Positions 50,596-60,029 of a stretch of 64,000 bases of DNA are shown here, in pieces. The position numbers and the translations under genes are program-made. This DNA comes from CAXBNB01 sp040222275 (lineage in GTDB: Bacteria > Bacteroidota > Bacteroidia > Cytophagales > Cyclobacteriaceae): positions 1 through 64,000 of the forward strand of contig JAVKDJ010000030.1 of the NCBI GenBank assembly GCA_040222275.1. Reading direction: 5' to 3'. The notes under the pieces were generated by a model. That model was not told the DNA's origin. It did no database searches and saw nothing but the letters and a program-made list of their open reading frames with translations. Within the stretch, counting starts at the first letter, position 1; each line of letters opens with the position of its first letter.

Positions 50596-52053
50596 TTAGT
50601 TCCAGCCACCGCCTAGTGCCTGATAGATATTCACCCAGGCGTTCATTTGTTGCATTTTGGTTTCAATCAATTCGAATTTCGATTCCAGGGCATCCCGCTG
50701 TGTCAGCAACACCTCCATGTAGTCGGCGCGGGCCGATGTGAAAAGGTCGTTGGATATATTTACTGATGCAGTGAGTGCTTGTACCTGTTGCGCTTTCAGG
50801 TCGTAGCTGCTTTGCAGGTTGGTCATATTCGACAGTTGATTGACAACCTCCAGGTAAGCCCTCAAAAGTGTGCGCTCGTAGTGGTACACGGCCTGTATCT
50901 GCTTTGAATTGGCATTGTAATACATAGCTTTAATGGCATTCCTGTTGACCAATGGCCCGACTAAGTCCACCCCAAAATTGTACAAAAAGGATTCCGGTGT
51001 TTTTATCAGACTAGAGGGGTTGTAAGCCTGAAACCCAACACCAGCTACCACTCCAAAAGATGGATAAAACCTTGCCCTGGCTACCTGCACATCCAGTTTT
51101 GTTGCAGCCAGTAGCTGTTCTGCTTGCCTGACATCCGGGCGGTTTTCCATCAATTGCGATGGAATGCCGGACTGGATTACGTCTGGCACCAGATCGTTGA
51201 AAGACCCGGCATTCCGCTCGATGGGCTGTGGATACCTTCCCACTAAAAAGTTGATACGGTTTTCCGTTTCTATGATTTGCTGCTGGATATTGTATTGCAA
51301 GCTCCTGGTGTCCAGCACCTGGGCTTCAAACCTGCGGACGGCCAGTTCTGTCACCCTTGTGGCTTGTTTTTGCACTTTTACTATTTCCAGGGCATTGCCC
51401 TGGAGTTCGATGTTCTGTTTCACAATGGCCAACTGGTTGTCCAGTGCCAACAGTTCGTAGTAAGAATTGGCAATTTCGGCTATCAGATGTGTCACCATAA
51501 AATTTTTGCCATCTATGGAAGACAGGTAGCGCATGTAGGCAGCTTTCCTCGCATTGCGCAACTTTCGCCATACATCCACTTCCCATGAGGCATAGGCCCC
51601 AAAGGTGAAGTCCCCAAGGGGTTCAGGAAACTCCTTACCAGCTTCAATCTCATTGTTGGCTTCCAGTGCCCCTTTTCGTGTGTATCTGCCCACTTTATCC
51701 ACGGCGGCACCCGCACTGACGTCCACGAAGGGAAGGTATTCACCTTTTCTGGCGCGTACTTCATTCCTGGATATTTCTATCTCCTGTAGCGTAATATTCA
51801 GTTCCTGATTGTTGCGCAGTGCCGTATCTATGAGGGCGATCAAATGGGGGTCGCTAAAATATTCCTGCCATTTGATGCCAGCGGTACTTACCGTGTCCCG
51901 CGATTGCTGATAGTGCTCGGGTGGGGTAATGCCTACAGTTTTTTTCACCGCTAAATCGGGGGTACACGCCGATATGACCCATAAGAAACAGGCCACCCCA
52001 AGACATTTAGAAATTATATTACTTGTCATTTTGATCATTGTTTTTTGGTTCAC
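50596..52053 (-). CDS. RND efflux outer-membrane channel lipoprotein (OprM/NodT family)
   Basis: 485 residues. The signal ends in VISAC with Cys30 as the lipidation site. Two OEP repeats follow, each with coiled-coil helices (NNQELNITLQEIEISRNEVR, LEIVKVQKQATRVTELAVRR, MENRPDVRQAEQLLAATKLD). It forms the TolC-like exit duct for the RND pump encoded directly upstream; the genes overlap by 4 bases. It is the last gene of the three-gene operon. Confidence 0.95.
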   Translation of the reverse strand: MNQKTMIKMTSNIISKCLGVACFLWVISACTPDLAVKKTVGITPPEHYQQSRDTVSTAGIKWQEYFSDPHLIALIDTALRNNQELNITLQEIEISRNEVRARKGEYLPFVDVSAGAAVDKVGRYTRKGALEANNEIEAGKEFPEPLGDFTFGAYASWEVDVWRKLRNARKAAYMRYLSSIDGKNFMVTHLIAEIANSYYELLALDNQLAIVKQNIELQGNALEIVKVQKQATRVTELAVRRFEAQVLDTRSLQYNIQQQIIETENRINFLVGRYPQPIERNAGSFNDLVPDVIQSGIPSQLMENRPDVRQAEQLLAATKLDVQVARARFYPSFGVVAGVGFQAYNPSSLIKTPESFLYNFGVDLVGPLVNRNAIKAMYYNANSKQIQAVYHYERTLLRAYLEVVNQLSNMTNLQSSYDLKAQQVQALTASVNISNDLFTSARADYMEVLLTQRDALESKFELIETKMQQMNAWVNIYQALGGGWN

Positions 52054-55000
52054 AGTTTCTTTTCTTCATCCTGACCCCCAGTGGTATCATGATGTTGCCC
52101 TTGCCGTTCGCTCAACAGCCTGTCCTGTTCAGCCATTGTCTGCACATATTCCTCCGACCAGGGTTCGTCGTGTTCATCTTTGATCAGTTGCCGCCCTTCG
52201 ATTAGTTTTCCAAATACGTAGTATAGCCCGGGAATAATAATTACCCCGAAAACTGTGCCCAGGAGCATGCCACCCATAGCGGAAGATCCTATGGTTCTGT
52301 TTCCCACAGCGCCGGCACCATGCGAAATTACCAATGGCACCAGCCCGGCAATAAAGGCAAAGGAGGTCATCAATATTGGCCTGAAACGTACCCTGGCACC
52401 TTCGATGGCTGCCTCAAAAATGGTGGCGCCCTCCCGGTGTTTCTGGACGGCAAACTCTACTATAAGCACTGCATTTTTGCCGAGCAGCCCCACGAGCATG
52501 ATCAGCCCCACCTGGGCATATACATCGTTTGCCAATCCCATCAGTTTGAGGAGCATAAACGAACCGAATATACCCATAGGGAGCGACAGGATAACGGCCA
52601 GCGGCAGGAGGAAACTTTCGTACTGCCCTGCCAGTACCAAATAGACGAATATCAATACCACGACGAATATGAAAACCGCCTCATTGCCCCTTTTGGCCTG
52701 GTCGTAAGACAGGTCTTCCCAGGCGATATCATAGCCCCGGGGTAAAGTGGTAGCCGCTACCTCACGAATCGCATCGATAGCATCCCCCGTGGTGTAGCCA
52801 GCCCCGGGTAAACCCCGGATGGAAGCTGAATTGTACAAATTGTACCTGGTGATTTCATTTGGTCCCTGTTTTTTGATGATTTTCATAAAGGATGAATAAG
52901 GCACCATTTCACCATGTTCGTTTTTTACAAACAGGTCTTCCAGATCAGATGGAAACCGGCGGTATTCAGGACCGGCCTGAACATATACTTTGAAAAACCT
53001 GCCAAACCTGATGAAACCCTGCTCGTAGGTACTGCCTATCAGGATGTTGAGGTTTTCCATGGCCCTACCAATAGATACACCCTTTTGCATAGCTACCTGG
53101 TTGTCTATTTCCAATTCATACTGTGGGTAGTTGGCGGCAAAGAAGGTGAAGAGGCCGGTTATCTCCTTGCGTTCACGTAGGGCTGCCATGAAGTTGTTGT
53201 TGATTCTTTCAAATTCATGGTAGTCTGTTGAATTTGTTTTATCCAGCATCCGAAGGGAAAACCCACCGGATGTACCAAAACCAGGTACTGCTGGCGGCTC
53301 GAAAAATTCCACTATAGCCCCAAGGTCCCTGGTTTTTTCTTCCAGATCTTCCATTATCTCATGTACAGATTCGTGCCGATCCGACCAGTTTTTCAAGTTG
53401 ATCAGACAAGTACCTGCATTGGATCCACGGCCCTCTGTCATGATTTCATAGCCCGCAAGTGCAGAGACCGACTCAATGCCTTCCATTTCTTCACAGATTT
53501 TTTGAAGCTGTAGCGCTACCTGATTGGTGCGCTCAAGAGTGGCCCCCGGGGGTGTCTGGATAATGGCGTAGATGGTTCCCTGGTCTTCATTGGGTATAAA
53601 CCCGGACGGGAGTATTTGGTTTTCGAAATATATCCCTACGCAGAATGTCAGCAGCACCCCAAATGTGACCATGCGCCGGTTCACAATCAGCTTTAGCAAC
53701 CCAACATATTTACCGGTGATTTTTTCAAAGCCACTATTGAACCCATTTAGTAACCTATTGATAAGGGACTGCTTTTTTTCTTTGCCGTGGTTGTTTTTCA
53801 GCAACATGGCACACAATACAGGAGTAAGAGTGAGTGCAACAATGGCCGAAAGAATGATCGAACTGGCCATTGTGATGGAAAATTGCCTGTAAAAAGTGCC
53901 GACCGGCCCTGGCATAAAAGCTATAGGAATAAATACAGATACCATCACCAGAGTGATGGCGATAATAGCACCGCTGATTTCACCCATCACGGCTTTCACT
54001 GCTTGGTACGGTGAAAGATTTTTCTCATGCATCTTGGCATGAACAGCCTCTACCACCACTATGGCATCATCCACTACTATACCAATGGCCAATACCAGGG
54101 CAAACAAAGTGATTAGGTTGATGGATAGTCCAAAGACCTGCAAGACAAAAAATGCCCCAATAAGTGAAACAGGTACAGCTATAATAGGAATAAGTGTAGA
54201 TCGCCAGTCGCCCAGAAATATAAATACTACCAGGGCCACCAGGATAAAGGCATCCCGAAGGGTGTGAATGACCTGTTCGATAGAGGCATCCAGAAAGTTG
54301 GAAACATCGTAACTGATCTTGTAGTCCATTCCGGGAGGGAAATATTGTTCCATCTCCTTCAACTGGGCTTTGACTTCTTCTATCACTTCAGAAGCATTAC
54401 TGCCTACGGTTTGTTTCAGAACTATGGAGGCTGCCGGGTAACTGTCCAGGTTGGAGTAAATATCAAAAAACTCACTGCCCAGCTCTACTGTGGCTATATC
54501 CTTCAGGTGGATATTTTGTCCCTCTTCATTGGCACGGATGATGATGTTTTCGTATTGCTCCGGCTTGTTATACCTTTCCTGATAGGTCAAAACATATTCG
54601 AGTGACTGTGCCTGTTTTCCCGAGCTTCTGCCCAGCCGACCAGGCCTTCCGATGATGCTTTGTTCCTGCATGGCTTCCATTACTTCTTCAGCCGATATTC
54701 TGTAGGCGCGCATTCGGTCGGGTTTCAACCAGACCCTCATGGCAAATTGTCTGCTGCCCAATATTTGTGCCCTGGCAATACCGTTGATCCTTTGGATTTC
54801 GGGTATCATGTTCACATTGGCATAGTTGTAGAGAAACTTCTCGTCATCGTCTTTATTGGTGCTGTACAGGTTTACATACATCAGCATACTCGGCTGGATG
54901 GGGGTGATGATGACCCCTTCCCGCTGAACGAGTGGAGGCAGCAGGGGCATTACCTGATCTACCCTTGTTTTTACCCTTACCACTGCCTGGTTAGGGTCGG

Positions 55001-55295
55001 TACCGGGTTCGAAAATGACCCGTATGGTGGCCTCACCTGCACTTGTAGCATCGGATGAAATGTATCTCATCCCCTGAACCCCGTTGATGGCCCTTTCCAC
55101 AGGAATGAGGGTGGAATTGACCAAAACCTCTGCACTTGACCCGGGATAAGCGATGAATATATTGACTGTGGTGGGGGCTATTTGAGGAAACTGCGATATG
55201 GGCAGGTTGTTGATTGCCAGCGTACCCGTAAACAGGAGGACAACCGATATGACTATCGCCAAAACCGGTCTATGTATTATTCTACTGAAAAACAT
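52050..55295 (-). CDS. RND efflux pump, HAE1 (AcrB-like) inner-membrane transporter
   Basis: 1081 residues, about 12 membrane helices and two large periplasmic loops. The start FFSRIIHRPVLAIVISVVLL, the proton-relay helix ALVLAIGIVVDDAIVVVEAV with the paired Asp, GRPGRLGRSSGKQAQS and the late GAVGNRTIGSSAMGGMLLGT are characteristic of the hydrophobic/amphiphilic drug-efflux class. It exports drugs, detergents or dyes using the proton gradient. The C-terminus carries a polar His- and Gly-containing tail of about 25 residues. It lies 27 bases after the adaptor gene. Confidence 0.96.
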   Translation of the reverse strand: MFFSRIIHRPVLAIVISVVLLFTGTLAINNLPISQFPQIAPTTVNIFIAYPGSSAEVLVNSTLIPVERAINGVQGMRYISSDATSAGEATIRVIFEPGTDPNQAVVRVKTRVDQVMPLLPPLVQREGVIITPIQPSMLMYVNLYSTNKDDDEKFLYNYANVNMIPEIQRINGIARAQILGSRQFAMRVWLKPDRMRAYRISAEEVMEAMQEQSIIGRPGRLGRSSGKQAQSLEYVLTYQERYNKPEQYENIIIRANEEGQNIHLKDIATVELGSEFFDIYSNLDSYPAASIVLKQTVGSNASEVIEEVKAQLKEMEQYFPPGMDYKISYDVSNFLDASIEQVIHTLRDAFILVALVVFIFLGDWRSTLIPIIAVPVSLIGAFFVLQVFGLSINLITLFALVLAIGIVVDDAIVVVEAVHAKMHEKNLSPYQAVKAVMGEISGAIIAITLVMVSVFIPIAFMPGPVGTFYRQFSITMASSIILSAIVALTLTPVLCAMLLKNNHGKEKKQSLINRLLNGFNSGFEKITGKYVGLLKLIVNRRMVTFGVLLTFCVGIYFENQILPSGFIPNEDQGTIYAIIQTPPGATLERTNQVALQLQKICEEMEGIESVSALAGYEIMTEGRGSNAGTCLINLKNWSDRHESVHEIMEDLEEKTRDLGAIVEFFEPPAVPGFGTSGGFSLRMLDKTNSTDYHEFERINNNFMAALRERKEITGLFTFFAANYPQYELEIDNQVAMQKGVSIGRAMENLNILIGSTYEQGFIRFGRFFKVYVQAGPEYRRFPSDLEDLFVKNEHGEMVPYSSFMKIIKKQGPNEITRYNLYNSASIRGLPGAGYTTGDAIDAIREVAATTLPRGYDIAWEDLSYDQAKRGNEAVFIFVVVLIFVYLVLAGQYESFLLPLAVILSLPMGIFGSFMLLKLMGLANDVYAQVGLIMLVGLLGKNAVLIVEFAVQKHREGATIFEAAIEGARVRFRPILMTSFAFIAGLVPLVISHGAGAVGNRTIGSSAMGGMLLGTVFGVIIIPGLYYVFGKLIEGRQLIKDEHDEPWSEEYVQTMAEQDRLLSERQGQHHDTTGGQDEEKKL

Positions 55296-55322
55296 GATTG
55301 ATGTCTTTTTAGGTGAATGAAA

Positions 55323-56405
55323 TTACTCGGCATGGAGTTGTAGCCCGGAAATGGCGATGGCAGGATCCACATGCTCACACGTGATTTTGTCACCATCTTT
55401 GATTTTTCGCAGGCCTTCCAATAGGAGCCTGTCTGTTTCCCTGAGCCCGGCTTTTACTTCATAAAGGTGTGGCAGTTCTGCCCCTACCACAATTTGCCTG
55501 GAGGTTACCATGCCATCATTGTCCACCACAAAGACGTACTTCTTGTCCAATATCTCAAAAGTTGTTTTTTGTGGAATGAGCAGTGCATCTTTGAGTGGTG
55601 CTTCAACTAGCACATTGCCCGTTTCCCCATGCCTCAAGAGCCCTTCGGGGTTTGGGAAAGTGGCCCTGAAGGCTATGTTTCCGGTTTCATTGTTGAAGTC
55701 GGCTTCTATTGTATTCACCTCTCCCATGTACCCGAAAAATTTGTTGTTGGCCATCAGGAGTTTCACCTTCAAAGGGTTGTCTGCATCGATTTTTATTTTG
55801 TAGTCCAGGTATTCAGCCTCGGGCACATTAAAATAAACCCACATTTCGTGGTTGTCTGAAAGTGTGGACAGGAGTTCGCCTTCCTCAACGAGGCTTCCCA
55901 GCCGCACATGAAAGTGGTCCATAATACCATCAAAGGGAGCCCTCACCTGTGTGAAGTCCAGGTGAACTTGCGCCAAAGATAATTCTGCCTTTGCCTTGTC
56001 AAACTTGGCTGCTGCCAGCGCCAATTCATTTGGTGCCACAATGTTTCTGTCCGCGAGTTTTAAGGTATTCTGATACTCTATTTCAGCAAAGTGCGCTTCT
56101 GCCTCGGCTTTTTTGAGCTCTGCCTGATAGAGCCTCGGCATCACCTGAAACATAAGTTGGCCCTTTTTGACAAATTGGCCTTCGTCCACAAATATTTTCT
56201 CCAAATACCCCCTTTCCAGGGCCCTGAGTTCAATGTGTTGAACCGAGTGTATCTGGCAAACATAGTTTTTGCTGACAGACGTGTCCATTTTGACGGGATT
56301 GGTGATTAAAAATTTGGGTGTTGTTTCTAAATGTTCTTTGTGTGGTTGACAGCTTGTATGCCACAATAGGGCGCACAGGCTTATAAGCATGAGAGTTCTT
56401 TTCAT
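55323..56405 (-). CDS. RND efflux periplasmic adaptor (membrane fusion protein)
   Basis: 360 residues. A lipoprotein signal (LCALLWHTSC, Cys19) is followed by the lipoyl domain halves (IHSVQHIELRALERGYLEKI and VRAPFDGIMDHFHVRLGSLV) around a short alpha-hairpin, then beta-barrel and membrane-proximal domains. It joins the inner pump and the outer duct. It is the first of three genes (adaptor, pump, duct). The short helical hairpin is normal for AcrA-type proteins. Confidence 0.94.
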   Translation of the reverse strand: MKRTLMLISLCALLWHTSCQPHKEHLETTPKFLITNPVKMDTSVSKNYVCQIHSVQHIELRALERGYLEKIFVDEGQFVKKGQLMFQVMPRLYQAELKKAEAEAHFAEIEYQNTLKLADRNIVAPNELALAAAKFDKAKAELSLAQVHLDFTQVRAPFDGIMDHFHVRLGSLVEEGELLSTLSDNHEMWVYFNVPEAEYLDYKIKIDADNPLKVKLLMANNKFFGYMGEVNTIEADFNNETGNIAFRATFPNPEGLLRHGETGNVLVEAPLKDALLIPQKTTFEILDKKYVFVVDNDGMVTSRQIVVGAELPHLYEVKAGLRETDRLLLEGLRKIKDGDKITCEHVDPAIAISGLQLHAE

Positions 56406-56554
56406 GAGAGTTAATATTTAATGTTTGTGTGATTAATGCACTCCGGGCTACTGCACAGGCAAAAAGCCTATGATCCTGTTGGTGTGGATAAAGCAGTATT
56501 GGCCAATCAAAAAACTATTTTCGACGGGGAGTTAATTTAAGGTGGTTGGAGAAA

Positions 56555-56887
56555 TTAACAATGCAGGCGAAGCTGGCAGTGCAAAAGGAACAATCTGGGG
56601 TTATTGCCTAGTGCCAGTGGTTGGAATGAATTGCCATGCTTGACAAAACCCGATGAGATGTTTTGAAATAAAAAGGTGTAGTGGTTTGGAAGGCAGCCGC
56701 TGCTGAGGAAGTGTTGCTTGTGCTCTAAAGACAAGCCTTTTGACGACTCTTCTTCCGCTTCCTTCTCTTTTTCAATCTCGAGTTCGGCTACTATCTGGTC
56801 GTCCAGAAATAGCTTTTCCCATACATACCCCGATACTGCGAAAGCAAGGAGTATAGCAAGGACAATATGTGCGAACCTGCGATTCAT
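56555..56887 (-). CDS. Small protein of unknown function upstream of the efflux operon
   Basis: 110 residues from the ATG at 56887 (an ATG at 56896 adds three residues). One N-terminal hydrophobic segment (AHIVLAILLAFAVSGYVW) is followed by a Glu/Lys-rich stretch and a region rich in His, Cys and Phe (LEHKQHFLSSGCLPNHYTF, LLHCQLRLHC). Small proteins of this layout are common in Bacteroidota near efflux operons. It is on the same strand as the RND operon, 150 bases upstream. Possibly a membrane-anchored accessory or metal-related protein; function unknown. Confidence 0.55.
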   Translation of the reverse strand: MNRRFAHIVLAILLAFAVSGYVWEKLFLDDQIVAELEIEKEKEAEEESSKGLSLEHKQHFLSSGCLPNHYTFLFQNISSGFVKHGNSFQPLALGNNPRLFLLHCQLRLHC

Positions 56888-56896
56888 GGCGTGCAA

Positions 56897-57133
56897 AGCT
56901 AATAACTTTTAATTGATAAAAAAGTTGCAGGTAGTTGAGCGTTTGTTTCCTGTCCGGCGAATAAACTTGTTTCCACTACATGTGACACCATTTAATAGGA
57001 CATTGGGCATCCATTACTTTTAGAGACTACTCTCTTCTTTGCTATGAATGAAATAGAAAAATATGAAAAACACATTTCCTAAGCCTCATCCAGCTTCCAA
57101 ATGACAGTCGAATTTTGTTTAGAAAGCTGGGCA
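56897..57133. other. Non-coding DNA leading into the repeat block
   Basis: I see no gene or clear promoter. The part from about 57080 is loosely similar to the end of the 383-bp repeat unit, suggesting the repeat array once extended further. Confidence 0.35.
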
Positions 57134-57369
57134 CAAGTGAAAAAAGCTTGCGTCAGAGTATCAAAGAAGCATGAGATGTTTCACTCCGTTCAACATGACA
57201 AGGCTGGTTTTTTATCCACCATCGCTAGCTTTGTCACCCTGACGAATGAAGGGTCTAAAGTAGGAAACAGCAAGCGATCCAATCGATCTCAGTTGTTTGA
57301 TAGTAGTAGAGATTTGTGCGGAAAGATTAAGTACAAGCAGAAAACCAGCCCAGACCTGAGTTTAAAAAC

Positions 57370-57452
57370 AACGCTCCAAGAGTTGTCTCCATGAAGGGTA
57401 CGAAAAACTGAAAGTAACAGGAGTTTTTAGGCGAAGGAACCCTTGGAGCGTT
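57370..57452. mobile_element. Small inverted-repeat element, copy in repeat unit 1
   Basis: AACGCTCCAAGAGTT (57370-57384) and AACCCTTGGAGCGTT (57438-57452) are inverted copies with one or two mismatches, bounding 83 bases. No coding capacity. The architecture resembles a miniature inverted-repeat element, or a long stem-loop RNA, with no transposase in the window to confirm mobility. Confidence 0.5.
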
Positions 57453-57750
57453 TGCTTATTAAATATAGGAACCCCATCTTCTATTGGAAGCTGAAGTATA
57501 GATGGAACCCTGGCCACAAGTGAAAAATACCAACGTCAGAGCATCGAAGAAGTATGAGATGTTTCACTCCGTTCAACATGATAAGGCTTTTTTTACCTAC
57601 CACCACCAGCTTTGTCACCCTGACAAAGGAAGGGTCTAAAGTAGGAAACAGTAAGCGAGCCAATTGATCTCAGTTGTTTGATAGTAGTAGAGATTTGTGC
57701 GGAAAGATTAAGTACAAGCAGAAAACCAGCAAAGACCTAAGTGTAAAAAC

Positions 57751-57833
57751 AACGCTCTAAGGGTTGTGTCATTGAAAAGTTAGTAAAATAGAAACAACAA
57801 GAAATTCCTGGCCGAAGGAACCCTTGGAGCGTT
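57751..57833. mobile_element. Small inverted-repeat element, copy in repeat unit 2
   Basis: AACGCTCTAAGGGTT (57751-57765) and AACCCTTGGAGCGTT (57819-57833) match as inverted repeats at 14 of 15 positions and bound 83 bases, the same length as the copy in unit 1. The interior is more like the dispersed copy at 50453-50526 than like the neighbouring unit (it shares GAAATTCCTG), implying separate histories. Confidence 0.55.
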
Positions 57834-58107
57834 TGCTTATTAAATGTAGGGAACCCGGCCTTCTATTAGAAGCTGAAGTATTTATGGAATCTCGAGAACA
57901 AGTGAAAGACATTAGCGTCAAAGAAGCATGAGATGTTCCACTCCGTTCAACATTACAAGGCTGATTTTTTACCCACCACCGCTAGCTTTGTCACCCTGAC
58001 GAAGGAAGGGTCTCTTAATTTCTCTCGTTTGGAAAGTTTTTTTAAAGGTGATTTTTCTGACTCAATTTAATATAAACTCCTGAAACGTTTTTGATCAATT
58101 ATATCGG

Positions 58108-59334
58108 TTACTGCACCTTCAGATCCACATTTTTTGGTGCCATGATGGCGGGGTGTATGGAGGCAAGAAAAGTAATAAGGATGATGCAAAGGGCTGTATA
58201 TACAAAATCAGTCAGTTGGATCTCCACAGGGTAGGCTTGTAAGATTAGCGACTGCCCTCCACCCATGGATATCAGCCCAAAAGTGTCCTGAAGCCAGGCC
58301 ACTACCAGCCCCAAAAGAAGTCCTAGTCCAGCACCTGAAAAGGCTATGATCGCCCCTTCGGACAGGAATATCCTCCTGATCTTTTGGGCAGGGGCACCCA
58401 TGGCCAGCAGCACGGCAATATCCCGCCGTTTTTCTATCACCAGCATCGAAAGGGAAAAGAATATGTTGATGGATGCTATACCTATAATGAGCGAAAAAAT
58501 AAGGAAAACCAGCAATTTTTCTATCCTGAGTATTTTGTATAAGTCGGCATGCTGTTGGTCGCTGTTGAGCACCCTGAAGTCCGGGCCAAGGAGGGCAATG
58601 AGAGCCTCCTGAACATCGGATATGGATGCATCGTGTTCAGTGGAGATTTCCAGGCTGGTGCGCTTTTTCCCATAGTTGAGCAGGGCCTGGGCAAAGCTGA
58701 GTGGTACAAATACATACTCATCGTCATAATGTTGCTCCAAACGAAAAACCCCACCGGGCATGATGTTGGCCCGACTGAAATAATTGGATGGGTCCAGTGC
58801 CCCGGGCTTCACATTTTTTGGGTAAAAGAACTGTAGTGGATAGAAGTCATCCTTGATGTTGATCGACAGGGCATGTTTGATGCCATTGCCCAATATGGCA
58901 TATTGGATGCTGTCTTGATGAAAGGCAAACTCCCCCTCGATGACATAGGGTGCCATGTAACTGTGTGTAATAAAGTTGTCGCTGAGACCCTTCATCTTTA
59001 CCAGTTTTTGAGCTTCGTTGTATTTGAGCAGCACATTGTCCTCTATTACTTCGGTGATATTGACCACCCCCTCTACCTGTTGGATGCTGTTGAACAGGTC
59101 GTCCGTCAATTCAAAGGACTTACCATGTGTGGGGGAAATAGACAGCTCTGCATCAAAAGAACCATAAATAGACCGCAGTAGCCCCTCCATGCCGTTGTAA
59201 ACAGACAAAGCAATGATGAGCGCCGCTGTGGCAATGGCGACCACCGCCATGGAAATAATGGCTATCACATTGATGAAATTTTTCTTTTTTCGGGAGAAAA
59301 AATATCTGTTGGCAATGAATAAAGGAAAATTCAT
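58108..59334 (-). CDS. ABC transporter permease, LolC/LolE (FtsX-like) family
   Basis: 408 residues. One helix at about 20-45 (NVIAIISMAVVAIATAALII), a large periplasmic domain and three C-terminal helices (KLLVFLIFSLIIGIASINIF, IAFSGAGLGLLLGLVVAW, ALCIILITFLASIHPA) give the four-helix LolE topology. MLVIEKRRDIAVLLAMGAP is the coupling-helix region typical of lipoprotein-releasing permeases. It would help move lipoproteins out of the inner membrane with a LolD ATPase, not in the window. It lies 37 bases after rbfA. Confidence 0.92.
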   Translation of the reverse strand: MNFPLFIANRYFFSRKKKNFINVIAIISMAVVAIATAALIIALSVYNGMEGLLRSIYGSFDAELSISPTHGKSFELTDDLFNSIQQVEGVVNITEVIEDNVLLKYNEAQKLVKMKGLSDNFITHSYMAPYVIEGEFAFHQDSIQYAILGNGIKHALSINIKDDFYPLQFFYPKNVKPGALDPSNYFSRANIMPGGVFRLEQHYDDEYVFVPLSFAQALLNYGKKRTSLEISTEHDASISDVQEALIALLGPDFRVLNSDQQHADLYKILRIEKLLVFLIFSLIIGIASINIFFSLSMLVIEKRRDIAVLLAMGAPAQKIRRIFLSEGAIIAFSGAGLGLLLGLVVAWLQDTFGLISMGGGQSLILQAYPVEIQLTDFVYTALCIILITFLASIHPAIMAPKNVDLKVQ

Positions 59335-59371
59335 GAACGATTACCGTTGGTTTACCTGGGTCAAAAATATC

Positions 59372-59749
59372 CTAATTCCCTGAATCTTCCTGCTCTTCGG
59401 GAGGGATATCCAGTCCGGCCAGCAGATCTTCTATTTTTTGGGCTTGGTCTTGCGTTTCGTCGAGGAAAAAAGCTATTTCTGGAACGATCCGCACCTGCTT
59501 TCCAATTTTATTGCCCAGGGCCTTTCTGATCTCTTTTTTGTGATTTTCCAGAGTAGTCATAAACCGCTCTTTATCTTCGACCATCATCAGGCTGATGAAT
59601 ATTTTTGCAAAGCCCAGGTCGGGGCTTACCTCCACTCCCGTAACAGTCACAAAAGCATTGCCTATCAGGTGCCTTACATCCCTTTGGAAGATTTCGCTGA
59701 GGTCTTTTTGTATTAATCCGGCGTATTTTAGTTGACGTGTATAGCTCAT
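59372..59749 (-). CDS. rbfA: Ribosome-binding factor A
   Basis: 125 residues, KH-like fold. The pattern LIQKDLSEIFQRDVRHLIGN, VTGVEVSPDLGFAKIFISLM, RKALGNKIGKQVRIVPEIAF and FFLDETQDQAQKIEDLLAGL is diagnostic. It helps mature the 5' end of 16S rRNA in the 30S subunit. It is the first gene of the rbfA-lolE-type pair. Confidence 0.96.
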   Translation of the reverse strand: MSYTRQLKYAGLIQKDLSEIFQRDVRHLIGNAFVTVTGVEVSPDLGFAKIFISLMMVEDKERFMTTLENHKKEIRKALGNKIGKQVRIVPEIAFFLDETQDQAQKIEDLLAGLDIPPEEQEDSGN

Positions 59750-60029
59750 GGTTTCTTTTTGGGAATTTCTAAAATTAAAAGTTCATCATCGAATCACCAA
59801 ACTATCCGATCGCGGATGGGACCACTCCCAATGAGGGCCAGGGCAGGGCAGGAAACATCGGGACTCGGTAGGTTTAACACAATTGATCCCTGGAAATGGA
59901 TGCTGCCGATGCATGAATCCAACGCAAATATCCTTATAATTTTATATTTATTTTAATATTGGTGTAAATTCGTTTCGGGCTCAATAAAAGTAACAGAATA
60001 TTCCTTCAGAATGTTTCTAAATACAGGTA

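Larger units (their letters stand above)
57134..58015. repeat. Tandem direct repeat, about 383-bp unit, 2.3 copies
   Basis: The landmark CAAGTGA recurs at 57134, 57517 and 57899, giving units of 383 and 382 bases, then a partial third unit to about 58015. Each unit contains a word block GAGATGTTTCACTCCGTTCA, then GCTTTGTCACCCTGAC and GAAGGGTCT; the two full units also share AGTAGAGATTTGTGCGGAAA and an inverted-repeat element near the end. Copies differ at scattered positions, and open frames inside are not conserved between units. I therefore treat the block as non-coding. Confidence 0.85.

Noticed and set aside
57101..57663. Open frames inside the repeat block
   Set aside because: They are on different strands and frames in the two units and are not conserved between copies, so they look like chance.
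57134..58015. CRISPR array
   Set aside because: The repeat unit is 383 bases, without short repeats and unique spacers, and no cas genes are near.
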